Below, piece after piece: positions 23,701 to 32,701 of a DNA stretch of 64,000 nucleotides (within the stretch, counting starts at the first letter, position 1; each line of letters begins with the position of its first letter). A model generated the notes under the pieces. That model was given only the letters and a program-made list of their open reading frames with translations, was not told the origin of the DNA and did not search any database. Origin of the DNA: Ambrosia x helenae (Eukaryota; Streptophyta; Magnoliopsida; Asterales; Asteraceae); the NCBI GenBank assembly GCA_030844895.1, contig CM061224.1, forward strand, positions 3,249,591 through 3,313,590. Reading direction: 5' to 3'. Position numbers and translations under genes: made by a program.

Positions 23701-26132
23701 TTGTAGTCACGCGCGACGGTTTCCGCGCAAATCCAGACAAAGTCCTAGCAATTGAAAGAATGCCTTCACCAACAAGCATCAAGGAAGTACAAACGCTAAT
23801 GGGGCGCCTAGTCGCTCTCAACCGCTTCCTTTCAAATTACGCTTCAAAGTCTTTTCCATTTGTAGACACTCTAAAGAATTGTCTTAAGAAAAGTAATTTC
23901 CGCTGGACCCCTGAGGCGGAAAAAGCTTTTAAAGAAATGAAAGAATGTCTTATGAATTTACCTACTCTCACAGCACCATTACCCAAAGAACCGCTAACCC
24001 TATACCTCTCTGTAACAGAAAGGGCAATCGGCGCGGTACTTTTGGTAGACCGCAAAACTGTACAAACACCCATCTACTACATCAGTAGAACCTTGTTAGA
24101 CGCAGAAACTAGGTACTCCACAATGGAAAAGTTAGTACTAGCTCTCATCCACGCTTCGCGCAGATTGCGCCGATATTTCCATGGCCACCCAATAAACGTC
24201 CTAACAGACTACAGAATCAGTGACGTCCTACGCAAGCCAGAAACCTCGGGACGTCTAGCAAAATGGGCAATCGAACTAGGTGAACATACTATCAACTACA
24301 AGCCCAGACCCGCAGTTAAAGGACAGGTCCTCGCCGACTTCGCCACCGAAATACCAACGGACAAAATCGCGGAGTGCCTCGCAGAGCAGGATCCCGCACA
24401 ACCAACGCCGGAAAATGAAAGGTGGAACCTTTATACCGACGGTGCGTCAAACTCAGACGGCGCAGGTGCGGGTTTGCGGCTGATCAGCCCAAATAAAAAA
24501 GAATACACATACGCCATTAGATTAGACTTTGCCGCAACAAACAATGAGGCAGAATACGAAGCGCTCCTAGCAGGCCTACGCATCGCACATCAAATGGGAG
24601 CCTCACATATCGAGGCGCATGTCGATTCACTACTAGTAGCGGGCCACATCAACGGCACATACGATGCAAGGGACGCCACAATGGCCCTATATCTACAACA
24701 GGCCAAACTACTCATACGCAAATTCGTCTCCTGCACAGTCATTCACATCAACCGCAGCGAGAACAAACCCGCCGACGCCCTAAGCAAGATGGCTTCCACA
24801 GTCTTTGAGCATATGGCCAAAAACGTCTGCGTCGAACTACAAGAAGCCCCATCAGTTCCTACAAGGCAAGTCAACGTCATCCAAACAGGAAACACCTCTT
24901 GGATGGCACCACTAAAGGCTTACTTCACATCCGGAACGTTACCCGATAACAAAGCGGAGGCACAAAAGCTCCAGCACAAAGCCTTGCACTATCAGTTAAC
25001 GGACGGAATCCTCTATCGACGATCATACCTCGGTCCGCTACTACGATGCGTCGACAAAGAGGACGCCTCTTTCCTCATCAGAGACATTCACGAAGGCACA
25101 TGCGGACTACATGCAGGACCCAGAATGGTGGTGGCCAAGCTAATGAACGCAGGCTATTATTGGCCAGGCATGCACCCAGACGCAGTGGCAGAACTGCGCA
25201 AGTGCGACTCTTGCCAGCGCCACGCACCAAACACCCTGCGCCCTAAAAACGACCTAATTCCCGTCACAGCGGCATGGCCGTTCCAGAAATGGGCAATAGA
25301 CCTTGTTGGCCCATTCCCCACAGCACCAGGAAACGTAAAGTTCTTAATAGTGGCAATCGACTATTTCACAAAATGGATCGAAGCAAAGCCACTAGCAAAA
25401 ATCGACGGCGCACACACCAAAAAGTTCATATGGGAATTTATCATTTGCAGGTTCGGTTTGCCATATCAAATTGTAAGCGACAATGGAACCCAATTCACCG
25501 ACCAACACTTGCAACAATGGTTGGCGCAAATGGGCGTCCAGCAGATCTTCACCTCAGTCGCCCACCCCCAAGGGAATGGCCAAGTCGAAAGGGCAAATCG
25601 AAGCATCATCGAAGGCATTAAAAAGCGGTTGGGGACCAAACGAACAGGATGGGTGGACGAGCTTCCACACGTCCTATGGGCAAATCGCATACTCACCAAA
25701 ACCAGCAATGGCGAAACTCCCTTCAGCCTAACCTATGGTTCTGAGGCTGTCATTCCCGCCGAAATCGGATGCCCCTCCGCAAGAGTACTCATGGCGGAAA
25801 AAGGGCAGAATGACAAAGAGCTACGACTAAACCTCGACTTGCTTGAAGAACGAAGAGAGCTCGCCGCCATCAAAGAAGCCAGATACAAAAGTCAACTGGA
25901 GCGCTACTACAATCAAAAAGTTAAGCTACATAACTTTAACATTGGAGATTACGTTCTCAGAAACAATAGCGCTTCAAACGCGGAAAAGCAAGGTAAACTT
26001 GCCCCAACATGGGAGGGCCCCTACAAAATACAAGAAATTTTGGGCAAAGGCGCCTACGTGTTAGAGAAGCTCGATGGAACGCCTGTCCCGCGCTCTTGGA
26101 ACGCGGCACAATTACGCTTCTGTTACATGTAA
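20727..26132 (+). CDS. Gag-pol polyprotein of the Tat element
   Basis: One uninterrupted frame of 1801 codons starting 65 bases after the LTR. Domains in order (approximate residues): a basic Ser-rich start; Gag (195-320); a C-x2-H...GH..x4C-type knuckle, CEYHNDYGHLTDNC (461); an aspartic protease with DGGSS (592); reverse transcriptase with the YVDD catalytic motif (942); a first RNase H (about 1085); a second RNase H beginning LYTDGASNSDGAGAG (1233), the extra archaeal-type domain of Tat elements; integrase with HHCC zinc finger (1450-1495) and the D, D, E residues in AIDLVG (1523), SDNGTQF (1584) and GQVERANR (1617). It makes, processes, copies and integrates the element's DNA via virus-like particles. 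No stop or frameshift separates gag from pol. Confidence 0.96.
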   Translation: MADLTPVGSKGATPSTVVQTARAATLQTPDKDTQPATIREETPPRAVSASESSESDAPNTPMDPDEWLFRKQLKNTKIYQNMLAKIQNSKSKSKASPSAKHSRKGKEKQTTRPRSQGVGRSKNARDQDLVDSASESDGYQPTSDSDATASRAKRRKLAKTNSATSHHKEDDDLNKPYRPKSFALSSKFCQRIATAPIGKQAKLPSSIGRYDGLRDPTDHLHDFECAGTTVLWPVQVWCHLFAQTLTGAARVWFDNLPIGGILDFDDLIQKFKDHFSHLRRHKRDKAHILLCQRTDNESIDDYIVRYNKEALQIGCGEELTRAGFIHGVRSEDLMKTLSGKTGVPDSWEEVIKASKIYASSERSIKQQRGYNQTNNSNRNKGKQSVWSRISGPTDEGKYSPSIDARQTITNRQSRDHKAQSKKTTDWTPLTKTPSQVLKTEQVTFKEPKVLGKRKNVDRTKYCEYHNDYGHLTDNCYSLKLEIEAALKTGQLGHLVKNVNRGGRNNQDGKHEEPGKKPIRNLQTSYIRHTPLHHCNMISDAGKRQTKGKRPRETDDSWKEVDVILPRVRGGPSATAPLIVTAVIGHYRTQSMFLDGGSSTDIIYDQCFQQLDEDDKARLVPVNAPISGFIDEVIMPRGIITFPVTLTDGTHERTEICDFMVLPATSRHDVLLGREGLAKFNANASTPHQMVGFPTRTGIAIIRGNKQCHAIDVAKPQKTQTRSEPENWVLNPKFPDQTVIIGQEISNTIRAHLKQLLVKNIDIFAWQPSDMIGVPRNIAEHKLNTYRSVEPVAQKMRKMGPEKTKAMNEQVNELLNAGIIRPIRYQTWVANPVMVGKATGGWRMCVDYKDLNKACPKDCYPLPEIDLKVDSLAPFRFKCFLDAYKGYHQIQMAKEDEDKTAFRTDTGIFCYTKMPFGLKNAGATYQRLMDSAFIHEIGVRLEVYVDDLVIKSKDEDNMLEDIQKTFSQLRKVRMKLNPSKCSFGMEEGRFLGVVVTRDGFRANPDKVLAIERMPSPTSIKEVQTLMGRLVALNRFLSNYASKSFPFVDTLKNCLKKSNFRWTPEAEKAFKEMKECLMNLPTLTAPLPKEPLTLYLSVTERAIGAVLLVDRKTVQTPIYYISRTLLDAETRYSTMEKLVLALIHASRRLRRYFHGHPINVLTDYRISDVLRKPETSGRLAKWAIELGEHTINYKPRPAVKGQVLADFATEIPTDKIAECLAEQDPAQPTPENERWNLYTDGASNSDGAGAGLRLISPNKKEYTYAIRLDFAATNNEAEYEALLAGLRIAHQMGASHIEAHVDSLLVAGHINGTYDARDATMALYLQQAKLLIRKFVSCTVIHINRSENKPADALSKMASTVFEHMAKNVCVELQEAPSVPTRQVNVIQTGNTSWMAPLKAYFTSGTLPDNKAEAQKLQHKALHYQLTDGILYRRSYLGPLLRCVDKEDASFLIRDIHEGTCGLHAGPRMVVAKLMNAGYYWPGMHPDAVAELRKCDSCQRHAPNTLRPKNDLIPVTAAWPFQKWAIDLVGPFPTAPGNVKFLIVAIDYFTKWIEAKPLAKIDGAHTKKFIWEFIICRFGLPYQIVSDNGTQFTDQHLQQWLAQMGVQQIFTSVAHPQGNGQVERANRSIIEGIKKRLGTKRTGWVDELPHVLWANRILTKTSNGETPFSLTYGSEAVIPAEIGCPSARVLMAEKGQNDKELRLNLDLLEERRELAAIKEARYKSQLERYYNQKVKLHNFNIGDYVLRNNSASNAEKQGKLAPTWEGPYKIQEILGKGAYVLEKLDGTPVPRSWNAAQLRFCYM

Positions 26133-26409
26133 TTCTTGTAAACACTTAGGCTACACATGCCTAAGCCATTTTTTCTTTTTTTTTTAAAGAATCCTAAGAA
26201 AATTCTATCGCCTAACTTAAAGTGTGCAATATCGGAACTTGGGTCTTCAAGGCATAAATACCATGTATCATTATCGTCGGACTCATTAATCAATACAAAA
26301 ACACACAAAGTAAACAAAAGTTTCATTTATATAAAGTATCAAAAAGAGGCGTTCAAGCTGCCTCAAGCTTTACAAAGACCAAAAGAAACATAACACATAC
26401 AGAGGAATC
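26133..26409. other. Gap between pol and the antisense gene
   Basis: About 280 bases between the ends of the convergent sense pol and antisense gene. Contains T-runs but no clear terminator. Confidence 0.5.
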
Positions 26410-29400
26410 CTATTCCTCGCCAGACTCCCCAAAATCCACCAACTGTTCTTCAACATCCTCCGGGCGCGTCCCAGACGGACCTTCACCACCACCCGCTGGC
26501 TGCTTCCCTTTCTGCTGCGCCTCCGCACCCAAACGGTCGGATTCTTCTATATAGTAACGGAGGGCGCCAGCTGGATCAGCATACTGATTACAGTCCGCAA
26601 CCGTCTTCAGTATGGGGAACTCGACCTGCTCAAACTTCAGGAGCTCAGCTTCATACTCCTTCTCCCTGGGTTTACCATCATGCGCACCCTCAGAAATGCA
26701 CCCTCCATTCAGCGCATGGTAAAACCCAGTGTCGAATCCCTCGGCCTCCCCAGCAGCGCGCGCAGCAGCAGCGATAGCAGCAACCTGATCACCGAGATTG
26801 GGCTCGTTCCAGAACCGCTTGAAAATCTGCATAAAAACAAGGATTAGAAAGAGAATACACTAAGGACAGTAGGAAGGAGAGAAAAGTACTTACACCGGCG
26901 ATACCCTCGGTCATCACCCAGCGGATGGACTCCTGGGACTTCTCCTGCGCAACAGTGGCCTCATCCAAGAGAGCCTTGGCATTTTCAGCCTCTGTTTGCG
27001 ACACGGTCAACGACTCCTCCAACGAGGCCCGCTCCTCCATCAACGCCGCCCTCTCCTTCACCCACGCTTCTTTCTCACCCGCCAACTCGGAAAGCTGAGA
27101 AGAGGCACCAACAAGTTCATCATCTTTGTTGCGAAGATCGGACCGAAGACCCGCCACCACGGAGTCCTTATCAGCCAAAACCTTGGCATGGCCCTTCGCG
27201 GTGTCCCGAAGTTTCGCGTTCTCATTCTTCAGGGTCTGGATCTGATCCTTCAGCTTCATAGTCTCCTGGTTGGTCACTTGACATGCATCGACCCACCGCT
27301 GATGAGCCAACGCATGCTCCTTCTCCAGCTCCTTCACCCGATCCTCAGCTTTATAGGCCCTATCACGGTACCTATCTACCTCCGACTTCATTTTCTCCTC
27401 CCTCTGCGCCTGGCTAGCCCGCCGAGCATTGAACTCCGCGATATCCCGGGCATACTCTTGATCACGCCGCTTTAAAGATTCAATAGCGGCAACTTGGAGC
27501 GCCTGCCCGACACAGATATCGGTGATCAACTGCGACCGGGGCAGGCTATCTTGATACTCCCTTTCCTTGGGAGGAACAACTTCAGAAACGAACTCCTCGG
27601 CCGTTAGAGGGTTGGCAAAGCGGGAGTTCTCCCGGATACTCCAGTGCGGACGCCAAATCACGTCGCCCGCGAAGTAACCCGGGTCACTCCGGTCCACACT
27701 GGACCTCCCACCAACAGATCCACCTCCAACCCCCCCAGGGGAACCACCAGAAAACGCTTGAACACTAGCGAGCTTGGCGGCCTCCTCCTCCGCCCTAGCC
27801 TTGGCGGCCGCCTCCTTAGCCCTCGCTTCGGCTTCAGCTTTTTCCTTCTCCATACGCAGCTTTTCAGCTGCCAGTCTTTCCTCCTCAGCTTTTTTAGCTG
27901 CTTCCTCCAGACGCAGCCTCTCAGCCGCTACCCTCTCCTCCTCCTCCTTGGCGGCAGCTTCCTTGGCCCGTTGCTCGGCCTCCGCTGCCTCTTTCTCCGC
28001 GCGACCTTTCGCCTCTTCCTCCTCCCGCCTTTCCCTAGCAACCTCCGTCTCACTTGGCTCGGAGGCAGAACCAGAAGCTCGCGGAGAAACAACTGCAAGA
28101 AAAAACAGAACACTTAGAAAAATATCAAAAAACGGCAAAAAAGCAACAAAGAGGCGGAACACCACTTACTGGTAACCTTCTTCAACGTCTTCTGGATCAA
28201 AGGACGACGCTCGGGCGGAGGGCTAATCTCCATAGAGAACGGCGCGGGACCAGACTTGGAGGATGCAGCTTTACCTCCAGAAACTTTACCCAACTTCCGC
28301 TTCTTTTTCAGCGGACTGACCGCTGAATCATCTTCAGGGGCGGAAGAGGACGATTCTGCACGCCTCTCGCGTTGACCAAAGAGAGGCCCTTCACCACCTG
28401 CACTCAAAGGCGCAGACTTAGCTTGAGACAAGACCTTATGCTTATGAAAGCGTGGCACGCTCTTCTTACGACCACGCGGAGGTGCTGGATCCACCATCTC
28501 TACAGAAGATCCAGTGGATTCCTCATCAGAGGAAACGACAAAACAAGGGTTTACCCCCGCATGACGAACAGAAGATATAGGGTCAGGGTTTATAGGATGC
28601 TCACGTGAAAACAGAAGGACGGTTGGCTTGAACTCCAGATAGGGAAAGTAAAATCGACCCACCATCTCGTCAATCACGGACAGCCTACCACCCGCAGGAT
28701 CTCTCCACTCAAGCGGGGCCTTGTCCCTCAGCAGGAACGCCTCAAACTTCGACATTCCTAAGCCCAAAAACACAACTTTATTGGGTACACAAAAAAAATA
28801 ATAAAAAAAGAAGAAGAGAGGTCAGGAAAATGAAAAATAAAAGAAGCTTACCAGGGACGGTAACCACAGGCTCTTTCCCTTCAACAATCTGAACCCTACT
28901 CATTCCCAGCAAAGCCAACATGGCTTCAGAACACATACCCGTGTCAAACGGGGAAGCACGGGCCACCAGCTCCTTAAACCACTCTTGGTCCCGAAAACCC
29001 TCCATCACAGGATGATCACCCACCCGTTGACGCTCGGCAACAACTTTCCACGGTATGTCCACCGGAATCACCCCCCTCTTGACATAGAAAAATTTTTCTT
29101 TCCAGTCATGCAGGGACTTCGGAGCAGTAGTCCCACAGGGAGGGACTTGAGGACGAGGGACAAAGTTGAACCAGGAACCCTCCATGTTCAACACATAAAA
29201 GACATTGAACCGTTCGAACGACGGTTCAATATCCAAAGCACGGCAACAAGCTTCGAAGTGCACCAGACGAAGCATCCCGAATCCACTGACCTGGGTAACA
29301 TGGACGCCATATTCCACCAAGGTATCCACCTGGAACTTGGTGGCAGGTAGCCGGAACCCACAGAGGGCAAGGTGAGCCCCATACAGACTCATCTTCCCGG

Positions 29401-29587
29401 TGGGAGGAGCCAAAGCAGTGCCCTTGTTTGACGGCAACTCCACCTCCCACGAAGGATCGAACTCCATGGCCTTGACAAATTTCGAAAAACTTTTCTCACC
29501 CCATTTACAGGTGGTGTTGTGAATCAGCTTCTTGGACTTCTCGGTGGCTTTACCAGGGTTACCACCAACGTCGGAACCCTCAGACAT
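26410..29587 (-). CDS. Antisense four-exon gene of the Tat element (Transposase_28-like)
   Basis: Minus-strand exons 29587-28852, 28757-28170, 28092-26894 and 26826-26410. All introns are short (66-95 bp) with GT and AG ends (donors GTAAGC, GTAAGT, GTAAGT) and matching phases (1, 1, 0), giving 979 codons and a TAG stop. Exon 1 matches the family annotated as putative gypsy-type transposon domain (Transposase_28): the stretch from LHNTTCKWG-like residues through GFRLPATKFQVDTLVEYG and the FYVLNMEGSWF block. Exon 2 is basic and Ser/Pro-rich. Exon 3 is an Ala/Glu/Arg-rich coiled coil of about 400 residues. Exon 4 has a helical domain and an acidic end. Tat elements are known to carry extra ORFs, some antisense, between pol and the 3' LTR; their function is unresolved. 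The uninterrupted frame suggests selection or extreme youth. The upstream promoter is not identified. Confidence 0.85.
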
Positions 29588-30192
29588 GATGCAAAATATA
29601 TGCAAAAAGAAAGGAAATTTTTTCTAAAAAGATCACCGGAAAACTTGAAGATCAACCGGAGAAGATGAGAGAAAAGAAGAAGAAAATTGTGAGACAAAAG
29701 AAGGATAAGAAGGAATTCAAAAAACCTCCTCGGGTATTTATACCCATCGCATTTAATGCGATGGACACAGCTGGCAGATGACCCTTCATCTTGCCAGGGA
29801 AGGACACATCTGGACGCAACACGTGGCATAAAAGCTGGATGAGCAGTTACTCGTCAGCACGTGAAGACACGCGTCTGCCCAAAAGGACGACTTCTCACCT
29901 GCCCAACGTCAGCATTCAGACTGACAGGCTGCACCACTCGCGCGCGTGAACGGCCACTCGCCTGACACACAATTGATAACTCCCCACCCACGTGCTGACG
30001 TGACTGACAACTGTGCAGACATCCTTTCTGCACTCTGACACGTCCACCAAACCGCCTCACCTTCCCATGCACGTTTCCTAAATACAAGGAGACCCTTCAA
30101 AATTCAAAAATTAATTATAAAGGTAACGTACTTAGTACACCAATTAATACCAACCCATTATGACTGCCACGTCATCTTCTGCCGCTGGCCCC
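29588..30192. other. Upstream region of the antisense gene
   Basis: Non-coding. It should hold the antisense promoter: the minus strand has a TATAAATAC run at about 29736-29744, roughly 150 bases upstream of the antisense start codon. Many ACGTG and TGACG words (29820-30190) resemble bZIP-type binding sites. Confidence 0.5.
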
Positions 30193-30759
30193 GTGCCACG
30201 TCACCACTTGGCGATGGGTTGACGTAAAATCCAAAGGACGTTCTCCGCCGGATTTTACCCTTTCACACCCTAAGTGCCACGTCACCACTTGGCGATGGGT
30301 TGACGTAAAATCCAAAGGACGTTCTCCGCCGGATTTTACCCTTTCACACCCTAAGCGCCACGTCACCACTTGGCGATGGGTTGACGTAAAATCCAAAGGA
30401 CGTTCTCCGCCGGATTTTACCCTTTCACACCCTAAGCGCCACGTCACCACTTGGCGATGGGTTGACGTAAAATCCAAAGGACGTTCTCCGCCGGATTTTA
30501 CCCTTTCACACCCTAAGTGCCACGTCATCACTTGGCGATGGGTTGACGTAAAATCCAAAGGACGTTCTCCGCCGGATTTTACCCTTTCACACCCTAAGTG
30601 CCACGTCATCACTTGGCGATGGGTTGACGTAAAATCCAAAGGACGTTCTCCGCCGGATTTTACCTTTTAACACCCTAAGTGCCACGTCATCACTTGGCGA
30701 TGGGTTGACGTAAAATCCAAAAGACGTTGTCCGCCGGATTTTACTTTTTAAACATCCTA
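30193..30759. repeat. Seven 81-bp tandem repeats
   Basis: Units begin near 30193, 30274, 30355, 30436, 30517, 30598 and 30679. They are nearly identical, with the last the most diverged. Each holds two inverted pairs: ACGTCA...TGACGT, and a 9-bp hairpin GTAAAATCC...GGATTTTAC. Because 81 is a multiple of three, an artificial open frame with a 27-residue repeat runs across it on the minus strand; I do not call that a gene. Tandem arrays in this part of Tat elements are a known source of satellite DNA. Confidence 0.93.
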
Positions 30760-30956
30760 AAAGGCAACTGCTTTACAAAAGAGCCATGTACAAAGATAAT
30801 GGGACGCCAATATCTTTTCACATGACACAAGAGTTGCAACGCGCACTCTTTCGCTCAAAATAAAGCAGTTCCCCCATCACAACAAAAGGGAGTACAAAGG
30901 ACAAATTTTAGTCCAGCGCCCCACCAGCCCTCTAAGCAAGAACAGGAGACACCCTG
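30760..30956. other. 3' untranslated part of the Tat element
   Basis: Short AT-richer spacer between the repeat array and the purine tract. Nothing codes. Confidence 0.6.
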
Positions 30957-30969
30957 GACTTGGGGGACT
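30957..30969 (+). other. Polypurine tract of the Tat element
   Basis: GACTTGGGGGACT-type purine-rich stretch directly before the 3' LTR. Confidence 0.7.
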
Positions 30970-31737
30970 TGAAGGGGTAGGGTACCGCTTTCAGGCGCAC
31001 CCTACCCGCCATACAAAAAAGCCTCCACTGGAAGTTCTAACACCCGCGGGAAGAATCACTTCCAGGAGCACCACAGCGCCAAAGGCGCAGGGCCACCAGT
31101 TGGCAACACCCAAAGACATTCCCCCTGGACACCAACTTGCCTCCTCCCGTCAGATGTCAGCTGACAAGTGGTCAGCCGTCTGACATCTGACGCCCCTGCA
31201 CACCATCCACGGCACGCCACGTGTGTGGTGGACGAAGAACCTCCCAACCTGCCAACCACGAGGTGACACGTGGTCCAATCAGAAGAAGCCCTCCCCAACT
31301 TGGATCACTTTACCTAACCAAGGGTTAGGATCCAACTAAGAGGGCCTACCAACCAACCGGCCCGGTCCCCAGGCCCGGCCCATTAAGGGATGAATGGGCT
31401 CCAGAATCCTCGGCCCATGCATCTCCTATAAAAGGAGGACTCGACCTCCTTTCTCTCCACGTTGAAGACTAGCCAATAAGAACGAACACACTTGTACTTC
31501 CACTTGTATCGTTATTCACACTATACATTAATAAAGGTCATCTTTCACAGTGGACGTAGATCTTACAAGATCGAACCACTTATATCTTTGTCTATTGTGT
31601 ATGATTGCTTGTCATTCGTGTATACAACCATAGACCAACCATCGTTGTGAGCCAAGGATTATACCCTGCTGCGAACACGAGTCGTCACCTCAAATACTAC
31701 CCTACACCTAACCCCTTTTATACTCGTTGTTTCTTCA
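30970..31737 (+). repeat. 3' LTR of the Tat element
   Basis: 768 bp; the one difference I found from the 5' LTR is G for A at 31725 in the TACTCGTTG stretch. It would provide the polyadenylation site. Confidence 0.96.
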
Positions 31738-32135
31738 GACCCGTTACCAAGTTTTCCTCAAATCATATTGTAAACATCAACCCCTTCCACCCTACATTTG
31801 TTCCAAAAAAACACACAATTCTTCCATACACCTGTGACATTTTTATTAATAGGAATTGGCCCCCATCTTCGAGTAGAACCATGTATCGCATCAATGACCC
31901 ATCTCCATAACGCTTGTTCTTCAATCTTATACCGCCATAGCCACTTTAATAACAAAGCCTCATTACTCAACTCGAGTCTAGTCACCCCCAATCCACCTTC
32001 AATAATTGGTTTGGTAATAACTACCCACGAGACCCAATTCATTTTTTTGACACCCTCCGAGCCACCCCATAAAAAAACGCTTCATTAAACCTTCCAAAGT
32101 ATCTAACATCTTTTCATCAAAGCTTTTGGCATCTC
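31738..32135 (-). pseudogene. L1 LINE, upstream part
   Basis: The minus strand encodes the L1 ORF2 region between the RT and the zinc-binding domain: a RFF-type motif (about 32085), MNWVSWVVITKPIIEGGLGV, then NEALLLKWLWRY and WRWVIDA. It continues into 18993-19893 once the Tat element is discounted. A frame change occurs near 32045. Sequence further upstream is missing or unrecognisable. Confidence 0.8.
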
Positions 32136-32293
32136 TCCCGCGACTTTGCCTTTTTTGAAAAGAAGCTAAGTTTTCTTAAAACACCCACACGACATCAATA
32201 ATATTCAAAGTAAACGCTACATAAAAAAACACAAAATAACATCAATCCATAACATCAAACCATTATTTAACATAATAAATAGTAGAAACACGA

Positions 32294-32701
32294 CTATATT
32301 AGAAATCGTTCTCTCATAGCTCTCCAAACCTCAACCCTCGGGTAGTTATCATTGTGTATGTTTCGGTATTGGTTACGAGCTTTTTCAATCGCTTCATCTT
32401 CGTTTAAACCCGGATTGTCGTTCACCGCATTTACGAAGAATTGCTCAAATATTGTGCACTTTGACTTTAAAGATACATACTTTCCATATATCGCGTTCGT
32501 TGAACGATTGTTTCCACCCATTTGTTCAATGAATCTTGTGACAACCGCTTGCCAAAAACTTTGCGTTCGCCCCATTCCTTCCTCTTGAATTGCAATATAG
32601 CTATTCACCAAGGCGAGTTCATCCTCCCCATTTCAGATTGGTGGTCGCACACGGTTTAGTAGGGGCGGGATTGGATTTGAATTTGGGTTTTGGTTTGTCA
32701 T
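32294..32701 (-). pseudogene. Harbinger ORF1-like Myb/SANT fragment with one stop
   Basis: The minus strand from ATG at 32701 encodes an Asn/Pro-rich start, then a SANT/trihelix-like region: DELALVNSYIAIQEEG, TQSFWQAVVTRF, STNAIYGKYVSLKSKC, ending RAMRERFLI. One in-frame TGA at about 32633-32635 sits where the family usually has Trp, so a single base change would explain it. The NAM-associated C-terminal domain is absent. Element ends were not found. It lies next to the L1 remnant. Confidence 0.65.

Larger units (their letters stand above)
19894..31737 (+). mobile_element. Complete Tat-lineage Ty3/gypsy retrotransposon
   Basis: 11844 bp. Two 768-bp LTRs (19894-20661 and 30970-31737) start TG and end CA and differ, by eye, at one base. 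Target duplications GACCC lie at 19889-19893 and 31738-31742. A primer site follows the 5' LTR and a purine tract precedes the 3' LTR. Contents in order are: a gag-pol frame of 1801 codons; a 4.8-kb 3' region with an antisense four-exon gene (26410-29587); seven 81-bp tandem repeats (30193-30759). The second RNase H-like domain in pol and the long 3' region with an antisense gene mark the Tat lineage (Grande/Retand/Ogre relatives). All coding parts appear intact, so it may be autonomous and very young. Confidence 0.96.

Noticed and set aside
20944..23821. Several antisense frames of 80-210 codons opposite gag-pol
   Set aside because: Shadows of the GC-rich sense frame with no splice structure or recognised domain, unlike the antisense gene at 26410-29587.
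26996..28175. Plus-strand frames of 130-160 codons, Ser/Ala- or Leu-rich
   Set aside because: Mirror images of the coiled-coil exon of the antisense gene.
30172..30639. 155-residue minus-strand frame with a 27-residue repeat
   Set aside because: It is created by the 81-bp tandem repeats (81 is divisible by three) and has no known domain or start context.
30193..30759. CRISPR-like array
   Set aside because: The units are contiguous with no unique spacers, and the host is a plant; these are ordinary tandem repeats.
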